A stretch of DNA of 64,000 nt from Lacinutrix himadriensis (GCF_001418105.1 NZ_LIQI01000032.1:62001-126000); one strand, 5' to 3'. Counted from the stretch's first letter, positions 37,576 to 46,308 are shown. Made by a program: numbers and translations. Notes: generated from the letters alone by a model not told the origin.

Positions 37576-38088
37576 ATGAAAAATGTAATTGCATTAGGGC
37601 TGCTATTCTTTGTAATAGTTTCCTGTACCAAAAAAAATCGCTACACGCAAAACTCTCCAGAAATTGACATTGTTAAAGCCGTAATTAATAATTATGACTA
37701 CCAGAAATGGGATAGCTTAACAATGAATTATGCAGATACCGCGAAAGTGTATTACAATACAAGAAATCAATTTTTCACTGCTAAAAGTTTACCTGAATAT
37801 CATAAAAGAAATGATTCTAGTTTTTTAACGAGAGCTTTTGAAGAAAACAGAAGAGAATTTGAAATGGTTACCGACGACAACGGAAAAAAATGGGTGAATT
37901 TTTGGGGGATTTGGGAAGGCAACCTTTTAGAAAACAATAAAAAAATTGAAATGCCTGTTCATATTACCTATCAATTTATCCATAAAAAAATAGTCCTTGA
38001 ATATGGATATTGGGATGCTAGTCAGTTAGTTTTAGCACTGCAACGACTAGAGGATATGAAAAAAACAGATACTATCTTTATTCGTTAA
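37576..38088 (+). CDS. Hypothetical lipoprotein with nuclear transport factor 2-like features
   Basis: A 170-residue lipoprotein. From the ATG at 37576 it has a lipoprotein signal (NVIALGLLFFVIVSC, lipobox Cys at residue 17), which is why this start is chosen over the frame opening at 37516. The mature part reads IVKAVINNYDYQKWDSLTMN, then YADTAKVYYNTRN, and ends VLALQRLEDMKKTDTIFIR. Helix-then-strand spacing with YADTA and WVNFWGIWEGN is reminiscent of SnoaL/NTF2-like proteins, but no catalytic residues can be assigned. It would be anchored in the periplasm or outer membrane. It is a single gene facing the convergent M28 peptidase gene. Confidence 0.6.
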   Translation: MKNVIALGLLFFVIVSCTKKNRYTQNSPEIDIVKAVINNYDYQKWDSLTMNYADTAKVYYNTRNQFFTAKSLPEYHKRNDSSFLTRAFEENRREFEMVTDDNGKKWVNFWGIWEGNLLENNKKIEMPVHITYQFIHKKIVLEYGYWDASQLVLALQRLEDMKKTDTIFIR

Positions 38089-38117
38089 TAAAATAGCATC
38101 TGTTATTTTTTTTTAGA

Positions 38118-39524
38118 TTAATTTTTAATCTCGCTTTGCTTTGGCAGAGGGTTTGTACCATACTTATCAAACAAGTAAACTAAAGATGTCATGGTCGCCG
38201 CCCCTAGTTCTAGCTCGCGTTTATTAACCGCATCAAAGGTATCATTTGCTGCGTGATGGTGATCAAAATAGCGTTGTGAGTCTGGACGTAATCCTGCTAA
38301 TACGTTACTATCGTTTTTTAATGGTCCAACATCTGCACCACTTCCTCCTTTTTCAAAATAATGAATAAGGTATGGTTTAAACAAAGGTTTCCAACTTAAT
38401 ACTTGGTCAAAATTAGCGTCGCTACAATCGAAACTAAATCCTCTTGGGGTAAATCCTCCAGCATCACTTTCTAGAGCAAACACATGGTTTTCTCCCTTTC
38501 GTTTTGCTTCTTCTGCGTATTTATTTCCGCCACGTAATCCGTTTTCTTCATTCATGAATAAAACGACACGAATACTTCTTTTTGGTTTAATTCCAGATGC
38601 TTTTAAAAGTCTTAAAACATCCATAGACTGTACCACTCCTGCTCCATCATCATGAGACCCATCTCCTAAATCCCAAGAATCTAAATGTCCGCCAACTACA
38701 AAATACTCTTTAGGAAACTCACTTCCTGTAATTTCACCAATGACATTATAAGAAAGTACATCTTTAAATTGCGAGCAACTTTGTTTAAAATAAAATTCTA
38801 AATTTTCATCTAATTTTAATGCTGTGCTTAAGAGTTCTGCACCATTGGTACTTATTGCAGCAGCAGGAATACGTTTTTCTAAAGGAAGATCGTCATAGGT
38901 CATACTTCCTGTATGTGGAAAATCGTCTAAACGCATATTCATAGAACGTACAATAACACCAACTGCTCCATATTTTTCAGCTTCTACAGCACCACTATAA
39001 CGCTGATTTACACAACCGCCATACGCATTAAAAGTACTAATTAAATCTTGTTGCATGGGACGGTTAAAAAATACAATCTTTCCTTTTATTGCAGCTTCTC
39101 CAAGCTTTTCTAATTCTTCAAAATTTTGAACTTCAATAATCTTAGCTTTTAAACCCAAAGGATTTGTTGCCACAGAGCCACCAAGCGCACAAATAGCAAC
39201 ACTGGTCGTAGTTTTCTTTATAGAAGATTCTAAATACGCATACTCTTTTGCGCCACGAACCCATTTTGGCACCATCACTTCTTGTAACCAAACTTTATCT
39301 AAACCTAGTTTTTCTAATTCTTCTTTTCCCCATTGCACAGCAAATTCTGCTTGTAAAGATCCTGACAAACGACCTCCTATTTGGTTAGACAAATAATCTA
39401 GCCACTCATAACTTTTACCATTGGTTAAAGACTGTGTATAAATTTCTCTAAGGACTTCTTCATCGGTTTGTGAATAGCTTGTAATCGTACTTAATGCGAA
39501 AAGAAACAGGAGAATTTTTTTCAT
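38118..39524 (-). CDS. M28 family zinc metallopeptidase (carboxypeptidase Q-like)
   Basis: A 468-residue secreted co-catalytic zinc peptidase. The signal peptide is KKILLFLFALSTITSYS. The di-zinc ligands of M28 are H280 in VVGGHLDSWD, the aspartate in GSHDDGAG (292/293), the catalytic and ligand glutamates in NEENGL (326/327), the aspartate in LESDAGG, and H in HHHAANDTFDAV near the end. Residues about 125-250 form an inserted PA-like domain. The overall plan is that of mammalian carboxypeptidase Q and bacterial leucyl aminopeptidases, so it likely removes residues from peptides in the periplasm or outside the cell. There is no T9SS sorting domain. It is followed on the minus strand by nothing co-directional before 36252's unit. 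Confidence 0.9.
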   Translation of the reverse strand: MKKILLFLFALSTITSYSQTDEEVLREIYTQSLTNGKSYEWLDYLSNQIGGRLSGSLQAEFAVQWGKEELEKLGLDKVWLQEVMVPKWVRGAKEYAYLESSIKKTTTSVAICALGGSVATNPLGLKAKIIEVQNFEELEKLGEAAIKGKIVFFNRPMQQDLISTFNAYGGCVNQRYSGAVEAEKYGAVGVIVRSMNMRLDDFPHTGSMTYDDLPLEKRIPAAAISTNGAELLSTALKLDENLEFYFKQSCSQFKDVLSYNVIGEITGSEFPKEYFVVGGHLDSWDLGDGSHDDGAGVVQSMDVLRLLKASGIKPKRSIRVVLFMNEENGLRGGNKYAEEAKRKGENHVFALESDAGGFTPRGFSFDCSDANFDQVLSWKPLFKPYLIHYFEKGGSGADVGPLKNDSNVLAGLRPDSQRYFDHHHAANDTFDAVNKRELELGAATMTSLVYLFDKYGTNPLPKQSEIKN

Positions 39525-39618
39525 TTTACTTTTTTAGGGATGTTTTTTTTAAGTTTTAAAGGTACTACTTCTAGAAATGAAGAATTCTTAAATAAAATAT
39601 AAAACCTTAATTTATATG

Positions 39619-40437
39619 CTATTTTTCTGGATTCAATATCCAAGTAAGTGCTTGTTCTTTTTTAGCTCTAAAAATGGTACTATGCTTTTCATTTGGCGCA
39701 TCTTCATATTTCCAAACTAAGGTATTAGGCGCATTACTTTGTAGCCTTTTAGCAAGAATATTGGTGTGAATGGAAATATCTTCTACTCCGGAACCAGCAA
39801 ACCAAAGTTTGATTTTTTTATTTGGAAAAGCATTTACGTATGTGGAAGCATTTTGTTCCAAATAGTTATTATTCCACCAAAGGGAAGGATCCATTGCAAT
39901 ATAGAAATCAAATGCGTTGGGTTGTAAAAGGAAGGTCTCCATAACAAAAAGACCAGCTAAGGATTCGCCAATAATACCTTTTTGAGAAGTTGTTCTGTAT
40001 TTTGTATTTATCTGAAGCATTAACTCTTCGGTTATAAATGCTCTAAAGTTTTTTGCGCCATCGGTTAACGGACAATATTCAGCATCTGCTTCTACTTCCG
40101 AAAAACCGGTTAAGTCTCTTCCTCTTTCTGTATTTTCAATACCCACAAGAATTACTGGTGGAATATTTTTGCTTTCAACTAGTTTGGCTATGGAATTCGC
40201 AATATGCGGAAAATCTTCTTTTATTCCGCCATCAGGCATATATAACACCGGAAAAGTATCGGTACTATTTTTATAATTTGGCGGAAGCCACACATTAATT
40301 ACGCGTGTTTCGTTTACAAAACTAGAGTTTATGGTGAAGTTATCGTGATTAGGAATAACATCTTGGATCGTTGTTGTATTAACACAACCAAACGTTAATA
40401 GTACTATAAACGATAAATAATAAATAGATTTCTTCAT
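39619..40437 (-). CDS. Alpha/beta hydrolase lipoprotein, putative esterase (Fes/EstD-like)
   Basis: A 272-residue lipoprotein with lipobox LTFGC (Cys18). It has the PF00756-type esterase fold: RVINVWLPPNYKNS, FPVLYMPDGG, VILVGIENTERGRDLT, the nucleophile elbow GESLAG (Ser159), AMDPSLWWNN, and the catalytic histidine in NEKHSTIF near residue 254. This family includes enterochelin esterases and acyl hydrolases; the DGG and WWNN motifs are typical of the ferri-siderophore or IroE-like branch. The substrate is not known. It is encoded 94 nt upstream of the M28 peptidase on the same strand and the two may be co-transcribed. Confidence 0.85.
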   Translation of the reverse strand: MKKSIYYLSFIVLLTFGCVNTTTIQDVIPNHDNFTINSSFVNETRVINVWLPPNYKNSTDTFPVLYMPDGGIKEDFPHIANSIAKLVESKNIPPVILVGIENTERGRDLTGFSEVEADAEYCPLTDGAKNFRAFITEELMLQINTKYRTTSQKGIIGESLAGLFVMETFLLQPNAFDFYIAMDPSLWWNNNYLEQNASTYVNAFPNKKIKLWFAGSGVEDISIHTNILAKRLQSNAPNTLVWKYEDAPNEKHSTIFRAKKEQALTWILNPEK

Positions 40438-40476
40438 TTTGTTGTTGGGATTAATATTAAACTAAAATTCACAAAA

Positions 40477-40842
40477 TTATGCTATACGCAATATCTTCTC
40501 CATTTTTCTTCCTCTCGCTAACTCTTCCACCAGTTTATCTAAATAGCGAACTTCTTTGGTTAGCTGATTTTCTATATCTTCTATTCTATATCCACAAATC
40601 ACACCTTTAATTAGTGCTGCATTTGGGTTTAAGGATGCGTTTTTAAAAAAGGTTTCAAAGGTTACTTTTTCATTTATTAGCTCTTCTAGCTTTTGTTCAT
40701 TATACCCCGTTAACCAATGAATTACTTGATGTAGTTCTTGTTTAGTCCTTCCTTTTTTTTCTACTTTGGTAATATAATGCGGATATACAGAAGCAAAGGT
40801 CATTTTTGCAACTCGCGCATCATGGTGGCTGGTAGTGGTCAT
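40477..40842 (-). CDS. DUF2200 family protein
   Basis: A 121-residue cytoplasmic protein matching DUF2200 through RVAKMTFASVYPHYITKVEK, GRTKQELHQVIHWLTGY, FFKNASLNPNAALIKGVICG and YRIEDIENQLTKEVRYLDKL. Family members are usually about 115-120 residues and of unknown function. Length and ATG start (40842) are normal. It starts a small minus-strand group but is separated by 39 nt from the esterase, so co-transcription is possible. Confidence 0.85.
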   Translation of the reverse strand: MTTTSHHDARVAKMTFASVYPHYITKVEKKGRTKQELHQVIHWLTGYNEQKLEELINEKVTFETFFKNASLNPNAALIKGVICGYRIEDIENQLTKEVRYLDKLVEELARGRKMEKILRIA

Positions 40843-40968
40843 CGTTTATTTTATTTATTGATTAGTGGGTTGTTTAGAATGAGCTCCTTTTTATAAGCAT
40901 TTATAATATCCACTTTCCTTTTAATTCCGAATGCGTCGCAGTTCTATCCTGTTCCTTTAAAACTTGCT

Positions 40969-41898
40969 TTATTCTATTTTTATAGCCGTAGAATAAATTC
41001 TACTTAAGCCATTTGGATTTTCTTGAACATAGCTTTTAAAATCTAAAATATCTTTAAATTTTCTAGGTTCCAGATTTCTTCTTTTACTGGTAAAATATAA
41101 GATTTCGTTTTCGGCATCATAAAAAGGACAGTATTCCATGTACTTTGTGTTAATAGGAACTCCTAAGTTTTTTGCTTTTTCCCATTTGCCATTTTCATCT
41201 TTTATTGAAATGTACAAATCACCACTTCCTTGTCCTCCATCTTCATTGTACTTGGTATATACTATAAATTTTTCTTCCCTAGAGATAAAAGCATTAAATT
41301 CATAACCACTGCTATTTATATTTTCATTTAAAAGAACTGGAGTTTCATATGTACCTGCATTCCATTTAGAGAAATAAATATCATCTTTTCCTAATCCATT
41401 AGGCGCTTCCATGGTAAAATACAAATTATTATTTCTACTAACGGAAGGATAAAACTCGTTGAAACTAGAATTAATAGGCTTCCCTATATTTTTAGGGGTC
41501 GACCATGCATCGTTACTATTATTTCTATCCACATACCAAATATCGAAATCTTTTTTCTCACTAGAAATATTGTCTAAAGGTCTATCTGAAACAAAAAATA
41601 GTCGATTTCCATTTGGCGACAAAAACGGTTCTAAATACATAAAGGAATCATTAAAAGATAATAGTTCTGGCTCCAACCATTCCTTTTTTTCTTTTTTAAC
41701 AACCGCAATCTGTGAAATTTGTGCATCCGGACTTTGTATCGTAAAAAAAGCTTCATTACCACTATTAGAAATACAAAAATCGCGTACGTTATAAAATGTA
41801 TTTAGTTTTTTATTAAACGGAACAATCGCATCACTCTTTTGGCCAAATAGTATATTCGAAACTAAAACCAATACTACTATCCATCTGATTTTTATCAT
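40969..41898 (-). CDS. Secreted PD40 (WD40-like) beta-propeller protein
   Basis: A 309-residue exported protein with signal peptide IRWIVVLVLVSNILFG. It contains PD40/TolB-like blades: EPFLSPNGNRLFFVSDRPL, DFDIWYVDRNN followed by WSTPKNIGKPINSSFNEFYP, NNLYFTMEAPNG, KDDIYFSKWN, GSGDLYISIKDENGKWEKAK and CPFYDAENEILYFTSKRR. Such proteins often bind other envelope proteins (OmpA-linked forms occur in gliding machinery), but here there is no OmpA domain. It probably stays in the periplasm or reaches the surface. The length is typical of stand-alone PD40 proteins in flavobacteria. Confidence 0.8.
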   Translation of the reverse strand: MIKIRWIVVLVLVSNILFGQKSDAIVPFNKKLNTFYNVRDFCISNSGNEAFFTIQSPDAQISQIAVVKKEKKEWLEPELLSFNDSFMYLEPFLSPNGNRLFFVSDRPLDNISSEKKDFDIWYVDRNNSNDAWSTPKNIGKPINSSFNEFYPSVSRNNNLYFTMEAPNGLGKDDIYFSKWNAGTYETPVLLNENINSSGYEFNAFISREEKFIVYTKYNEDGGQGSGDLYISIKDENGKWEKAKNLGVPINTKYMEYCPFYDAENEILYFTSKRRNLEPRKFKDILDFKSYVQENPNGLSRIYSTAIKIE

Positions 41899-42114
41899 AA
41901 TTTTTTTCTAAGTCTGCTGCATTCAAGATGCATAAAACGCGATACCGATTCGATCAAAATGGACAACGAAATAATGTCTCTTAACTTGTTTGCGAATGCT
42001 TATTTAAGCTACTAATTTAGTGAATAAAAACGGAATACTGAAGTTGATGTATTATGACAAATAGCTTTACATTTAAAACAAATGACACACAGAGTAGGTT
42101 AGCGATATTTAATA

Positions 42115-42474
42115 TTAAATACTTTGTCCGAAGGTTAATAAATTATTATCAGGATCGAGAATGGCAAATTCTCTTTGCCCCCAAGGTTTATTTTCCAATG
42201 CACCGTTTGGGTGTATCGTGGTATTATTATCTAATAAGGATTGGTGAAAATCATTTATATTATTGGTTCTAATATAAACTTGTCCGTAATTCTCTTTGGG
42301 CTCGAGTGTTTTAAATTCAAAGAAATGTATTTGAATTTGATCTTTTTCTAGCATTAAATAACCATTAAAATCTGGATTACCAAACACTTTAAAACCTAAC
42401 TTATTTATGTAGAAGTCTTTCGTGACATTCTTGTCACGCATTGGTAGTTTTGGAATAATAGTAGTTAGCATCAT
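42115..42474 (-). CDS. VOC family (bleomycin resistance / glyoxalase-like) protein
   Basis: A 119-residue VOC-fold protein. From the ATG at 42474 it reads LTTIIPKLPMRDKNVTKDFY, LGFKVFGNPDFNGYLML, IQIHFFEF, GQVYIRTNNINDFHQ and PWGQREFAILDPDNNLLTFG, the classic bleomycin-binding-protein pattern. A longer frame extends to 42540 through the end of the neighbouring regulator gene and lacks family similarity, so it is rejected. It may sequester or convert small molecules; resistance is not demonstrated. It is the last gene of a minus-strand operon with the XRE regulator and the DUF2975 protein. Confidence 0.85.
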   Translation of the reverse strand: MMLTTIIPKLPMRDKNVTKDFYINKLGFKVFGNPDFNGYLMLEKDQIQIHFFEFKTLEPKENYGQVYIRTNNINDFHQSLLDNNTTIHPNGALENKPWGQREFAILDPDNNLLTFGQSI

Positions 42475-42485
42475 TTTTAAGATTC

Positions 42486-42692
42486 TTAATCTTTTGCATG
42501 TTCTAATATATCTGCTGGCTGACAATCTAATGCTTCGCAAACCGCATTTAAAGTGCTAAACCTAATGGCTTTTACTTTTCCTGTTTTTAGTTTAGACAAA
42601 TTTGCCAATGAGATATTTACAATTTCCGATAATTCGTTAAGTGACATTTTACGTTTTGCCATCATAACATCTAAGTTTACAATAATTGCCAT
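42486..42692 (-). CDS. XRE/Cro-CI family helix-turn-helix regulator (YozG-like)
   Basis: A 68-residue regulator that is nearly only a helix-turn-helix: VNLDVMMAKRKMSLNELSEI, then VNISLANLSKLKTGKVKAI, RFSTLNAVCEALDCQPADIL. This is the short HTH form that often accompanies DUF2975 membrane proteins. Its start codon is 3 nt after the DUF2975 stop codon, so the pair is an operon. It probably represses its own promoter, where an inverted repeat overlaps the core elements (43274-43292). Confidence 0.88.
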   Translation of the reverse strand: MAIIVNLDVMMAKRKMSLNELSEIVNISLANLSKLKTGKVKAIRFSTLNAVCEALDCQPADILEHAKD

Positions 42693-42695
42693 ACG

Positions 42696-43232
42696 TTATA
42701 CTGTTTCTTCTAGTTCTTCTTGATATGCTACTCCTTTTGAGAAAATAGTAGCAATAACATAAATTACAGCTGCCATTAAAATAAATGCTTGACTATCTGC
42801 CCAAAATTGGTTTAACATATCGATATTATAACCTCGATGCTGCAAATTTTCAGCAACTTGTCGTGCCAAATAGCTTAATAAGCCTATTGAAAATGTATAG
42901 TAACTAATTTGTGAAATCTGTTTAGAAACAAAACTATTGAATGGTTTAGACAAATCAATTTTGGTTACTAGCACAATCAGTAAATAAAATAGATACGCTT
43001 TAAGAATCGAGATGATTAATATAAAACTGTACATACTAAAAAAGGCCGATTTGCTAGTTGTATACATTTCGCTTAAGTCTAATTTCTGATATAGATTTGC
43101 AACGAATTCAGGATTATACAAACTACATATAAAGTTAACTACCAATCCCCCTGCTTCAATACATAAGCCAACAAAGATGACCCAAGTTACAATTTTCAAA
43201 CCTTTAAATACGACGTTATTTGTTTCTGACAT
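42696..43232 (-). CDS. DUF2975 family membrane protein
   Basis: A 178-residue protein with four hydrophobic segments: VTWVIFVGLCIEAGGLVVNF, SMYSFILIISILKAYLFYLL, YYTFSIGLLSYLARQ and AFILMAAVIYVIATIF. This spacing, with the LSKPFNSFVSKQISQISYY linker (about residues 93-111) and a GVAYQEELEETV end, fits DUF2975. The family has no known activity but is nearly always next to a small XRE regulator, as here. It is probably part of a membrane-linked signalling pair. It is the first gene of the operon, with a promoter at 43258-43265. Confidence 0.85.
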   Translation of the reverse strand: MSETNNVVFKGLKIVTWVIFVGLCIEAGGLVVNFICSLYNPEFVANLYQKLDLSEMYTTSKSAFFSMYSFILIISILKAYLFYLLIVLVTKIDLSKPFNSFVSKQISQISYYTFSIGLLSYLARQVAENLQHRGYNIDMLNQFWADSQAFILMAAVIYVIATIFSKGVAYQEELEETV

Positions 43233-43257
43233 GATTAGAATAGTTATAATTACATCA

Positions 43258-43265
43258 CAAATATA
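43258..43265 (-). promoter_or_regulatory. Minus-strand -7 element for the DUF2975 operon
   Basis: Read on the minus strand, TATATTTG is an exact TAnnTTTG match located 25 nt before the ATG at 43232. Confidence 0.55.
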
Positions 43266-43273
43266 GATAAAAA

Positions 43274-43292
43274 TTTATCGGTAAACGATAAA
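43274..43292. promoter_or_regulatory. Putative operator: 7-bp inverted repeat
   Basis: TTTATCG - GTAAA - CGATAAA is a perfect 7-bp inverted repeat with a 5-bp centre. It lies directly upstream of the -7 box at 43258-43265, where the -33 element of the operon should be. This is the position expected for autorepression by the small XRE regulator encoded in the same operon. A related TGATAAAT follows at about 43306. Confidence 0.5.
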
Positions 43293-43383
43293 TATATTAT
43301 TTTTAATGATAAATATTATAAATAATAATCAATTCTTTTAAACACATTACTTCTTTAAAAAATTAGAAAAAAAAAAAGCAGTA

Positions 43384-44274
43384 TTACTCCTTACTTAATT
43401 GCTCTTTATACAATGCTATATTTGCCTTCACATCATCATCTAATTCTGGTTCTTTAATATCGGTATACTCTTTTAAGGTATCATACATTATTTTAGCAAC
43501 TATAAGTCTTGCTGTTGGTTTGTCGTCTGCAGGAATATTAAACCAAGGCGCATGTGGTTTTGAAGTTCTATTTAAAGCGTCTTGATAACATTCTTGGTAT
43601 GCTCCCCAAAGTTTGCGTTCTTTTAAATCGCCTGGAGAGAATTTCCAGTTTTTAGATGGTTTATCTAAACGACGTAGTAACCGGTTTTTCTGTTCGCCTA
43701 AAGATAAGTTCAAAAAGAATTTAAAAATAATGGTTCCGGTTTCTGCAATATGCTTTTCAAAATTATTTATTTGCTCAAAACGTTGGCTCCAGAAAGCATC
43801 GTCTATATCTTCTACAGAATTCACATGTGGCAAATGCTCTCCCATAATATAACCAGGGTGCACTCTAGTTACGAGTACATTTTCGTAATGCGTTCTATTA
43901 AAGACGCCAAACTTACCACGAGCGGGAAGTGCGATATAATGTCTCCAGATAAAATCGTGTTTTAACTCTAATTCTGTTGGCACTTTAAAACTATGCACGA
44001 CTACTCCTCTTGCATTAAAATCTTTAAACACTTCACGAATCAAACTATCTTTCCCGGCAGTATCCATTCCTTGTAAGCAAACCAAAACAGCATATTTTCC
44101 ATGCGCATAAAGGGTATCTTGCAATTCGCCAAGTTTTCGTCTAACCTTTTTTAATTCGTCTTTTACATCGTCTTCATCTGCTTCTAAACTATAGGTTGTT
44201 GTAAGTTTCGAAATTTCTATTTGAGATTGTATTTTAAAGTCCTTTATTTTAATTGCTTTCAATTTTATCGCCAT
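43384..44274 (-). CDS. ppk2: Polyphosphate kinase 2 family protein
   Basis: A 296-residue PPK2-family enzyme, which transfers phosphate between polyphosphate and nucleoside mono- or diphosphates. Walker A is QGMDTAGKDS (68-77), the lid and Walker B regions include GVVVHSFKVPTELELKHDF, WRHYIALPARGKFGVFNRTH, and YENVLVTRVHPGYI. The C-terminal part has FFLNLSLGEQKNRLLRRLDK and WKFSPGDLKERKLWGAY, typical of class I/III PPK2. Whether it favours ADP/GDP or AMP cannot be told by eye. The start ATG at 44274 is preceded by a TATCTTTA sequence, a near match to the -7 element. Confidence 0.92.
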   Translation of the reverse strand: MAIKLKAIKIKDFKIQSQIEISKLTTTYSLEADEDDVKDELKKVRRKLGELQDTLYAHGKYAVLVCLQGMDTAGKDSLIREVFKDFNARGVVVHSFKVPTELELKHDFIWRHYIALPARGKFGVFNRTHYENVLVTRVHPGYIMGEHLPHVNSVEDIDDAFWSQRFEQINNFEKHIAETGTIIFKFFLNLSLGEQKNRLLRRLDKPSKNWKFSPGDLKERKLWGAYQECYQDALNRTSKPHAPWFNIPADDKPTARLIVAKIMYDTLKEYTDIKEPELDDDVKANIALYKEQLSKE

Positions 44275-44412
44275 TTTAAGTTATGTTTAAAGATATTAAT
44301 AATTTTGGTTAATAGAAATTCTATTACAAAATAGCTCCTTATAATTTGTCTAAAATTTTCTAGGCGAGCTGATTATAAATATTGTAGTTTTACCCCACGC
44401 TAATTAACCTTC

Positions 44413-45627
44413 ATGAAAACATTTTACTTAAGTATCTCTCTATTCATACTATTTCCTTTTATTACTTTTTCCCAGGAAGCAGATTCAATACCTACGTCTA
44501 TTAAAAACGGAATTACAAAACCTAGTATTTTATCTTCACATCCTTTTGGAATCTTTTTTTCTAGACTTCAAGGGAATTTTAAAACGCACGCTACCAAACA
44601 TAGTATTGTTAATATTAGCTTAGAAAGCGCCAACGTTTGGGGACCTCCTGTAACCACTTACATTCCGAATGATGAAGCGACAAGAAATGAAGCCCGAAAA
44701 TACGATTGGGATTTAGCGCAATATCATTTTGACGTAGAAGACTTAGATGCAGAAACTTTTCAATTACAAATAGACGGAGTCATTAAAAGTATTAAAGCGA
44801 ATGTTGCTTTTAATTTAAGTGATAATAAAGAATTAGTAGTTGCGTTGCGCGTTGCCATGTTAACCAATGGAGAATATCCGCTTTCTTTTTTGACAAGTGA
44901 TAAATTTATTGAAGATTTTCACAGCAAAATTGCAGGAGGAGAAGATCCTTTTGACAGAAAAGTTTTCAACTTAAATGAAGCAGGAATTAAATATACCGAT
45001 AGAAATGGTAATACTGCAGAACTAGAAAAAAATGATGTTTTTTTAAGCGGAATAGAAACTACGTACTATTATTATCCGGAGTGGCTGATTAATAAAAACA
45101 AAAGTTTTTTTATGAATATTGGCTCGCATCTTGGTACCAATCTATCGAAATATAATTCGTCAATAGACTTGGGTGTATCTGTAAATGCTGTTAAAAAAAT
45201 TCCGTTTAAAAACGGTAACTACGCACAAATGGGTGCAGGTATTGGTGCTATAAGAAAAAATGCTATTGACTTTAAAAAAGATAACGTAACATTTGGAACC
45301 AATAATTATCTCGCTTTTTTAGAAAGTGCTTTGGAGTATAATATTATATCTAAAAAAGGATCTATACATTCTATAGGTTTAGATTTCTACATACAAACAA
45401 GCTTAAATAAAAGAGAGGAGTTGGATTATATAATACCTATTCGTCATCCAGATGTACACGATGCTTGGGGAATTGGGACTACCAACTTGTATAAAAACAA
45501 TAACTATTGGACTTTGTTATATTCTTTTACAAGAAAGGTTACCACCACTATTTATTTACAACAAGATCTTACGGTAAACAACAGTCCCGATATACAAACT
45601 GGAGTGAGTGTTAGTTTCAAAATATAA
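44413..45627 (+). CDS. Outer-membrane beta-barrel-like protein, possibly DUF3187
   Basis: A 404-residue exported protein with signal peptide FYLSISLFILFPFITFS. The rest alternates short amphipathic beta strands (SIVNISLESANVWG, VAFNLSDNKELVVALRVAML, YAQMGAGIGAIRK, YWTLLYSFTRKVTTTIYLQQ) and ends in a terminal aromatic strand VSVSFKI, as outer-membrane barrels do. The block LTSDKFIEDFHSKIAGGEDP followed by FDRKVFNLNEAG suggests DUF3187, a family of predicted outer-membrane proteins, but I am not certain. No function can be stated. It is a single plus-strand gene, and a new gene starts about 60 nt later. Confidence 0.5.
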   Translation: MKTFYLSISLFILFPFITFSQEADSIPTSIKNGITKPSILSSHPFGIFFSRLQGNFKTHATKHSIVNISLESANVWGPPVTTYIPNDEATRNEARKYDWDLAQYHFDVEDLDAETFQLQIDGVIKSIKANVAFNLSDNKELVVALRVAMLTNGEYPLSFLTSDKFIEDFHSKIAGGEDPFDRKVFNLNEAGIKYTDRNGNTAELEKNDVFLSGIETTYYYYPEWLINKNKSFFMNIGSHLGTNLSKYNSSIDLGVSVNAVKKIPFKNGNYAQMGAGIGAIRKNAIDFKKDNVTFGTNNYLAFLESALEYNIISKKGSIHSIGLDFYIQTSLNKREELDYIIPIRHPDVHDAWGIGTTNLYKNNNYWTLLYSFTRKVTTTIYLQQDLTVNNSPDIQTGVSVSFKI

Positions 45628-45685
45628 CGCATTCTTAATTTTGTTTCTTTTTAAAACACATCAATATTTTCTGTGTTACCATTAA

Positions 45686-46276
45686 TTGTTTCTATTAGAA
45701 ATTAGCCATTTATTCTTATCAAAGTCATTTCTTAGCTACCTAAATTTAAGGATAATACATAAAACAGTAATACTTCAAGGAAGCTCTAGAAGTTTTGGTG
45801 ATACCTATAAAATTGTGAATCATCTTGTATCAAAATGGAATTATGATGTTATTGATTTAAACATGAAAGTTATTGGTCAGTATGATTACGAATATAAAAA
45901 TGCAGGTGACGATTTCAGGAATGTAATCACAGAAGTTATTACAAACTATGACACTATCATTTTTGCAACTCCTGTGTATTGGTATACCATGAGCGGAATT
46001 ATGAAAGCTTTTTTTGATCGTATTTCGGATGTTATTAGAACAGAAAAAGATTTAGGAAGACAACTACGCGGTAAAAACATGGCGATGATAAGCACCAGTA
46101 ATAGCAAGGATTTAATAAAAGGTTTTAATATGCCTTTTGTAGCATCTGCAAACTATTTAGGCATGCATTATTTAGGAGATATACATACTTGGGTAGAAGA
46201 TAACCAGATACCAAATGAGGTAGAACTTATTATTAATACATTTGATACTAAACTAAAAAAGACACTAAATAATTAG
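45686..46276 (+). CDS. NADPH-dependent FMN reductase / flavodoxin-fold oxidoreductase
   Basis: A flavodoxin-fold protein. The FMN phosphate loop is LQGSSRSFGDTYKI, followed by ATPVYWYTMSGIMKAFFDRI, the strand-helix block of NAD(P)H:FMN or quinone reductases. AMISTSNSKD and YLGMHYLGDI complete the fold. The start is uncertain. The frame opens at TTG 45686, giving a 25-residue hydrophobic lead before HKTVILQGSS that relatives lack. No ATG is present between 45686 and 45755; an ATA-initiated or slightly misread start near 45751 would give the normal N-terminus. The stop lies inside the terminator at 46255-46287. Confidence 0.75.
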   Translation: MFLLEISHLFLSKSFLSYLNLRIIHKTVILQGSSRSFGDTYKIVNHLVSKWNYDVIDLNMKVIGQYDYEYKNAGDDFRNVITEVITNYDTIIFATPVYWYTMSGIMKAFFDRISDVIRTEKDLGRQLRGKNMAMISTSNSKDLIKGFNMPFVASANYLGMHYLGDIHTWVEDNQIPNEVELIINTFDTKLKKTLNN

Positions 46277-46287
46277 TGTCTTTTTTT
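46255..46287. terminator. Bidirectional terminator between convergent genes
   Basis: Stem AAAAAAGACACTA (46255-46267) pairs with TAGTGTCTTTTTT (46274-46286) across loop AATAAT. A-rich and T-rich flanks allow use from both sides. The TAG stop of the flavin reductase (46274-46276) starts the right arm. Confidence 0.9.
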
Positions 46288-46308
46288 ATATTGAAGTGAT
46301 TTTATATT

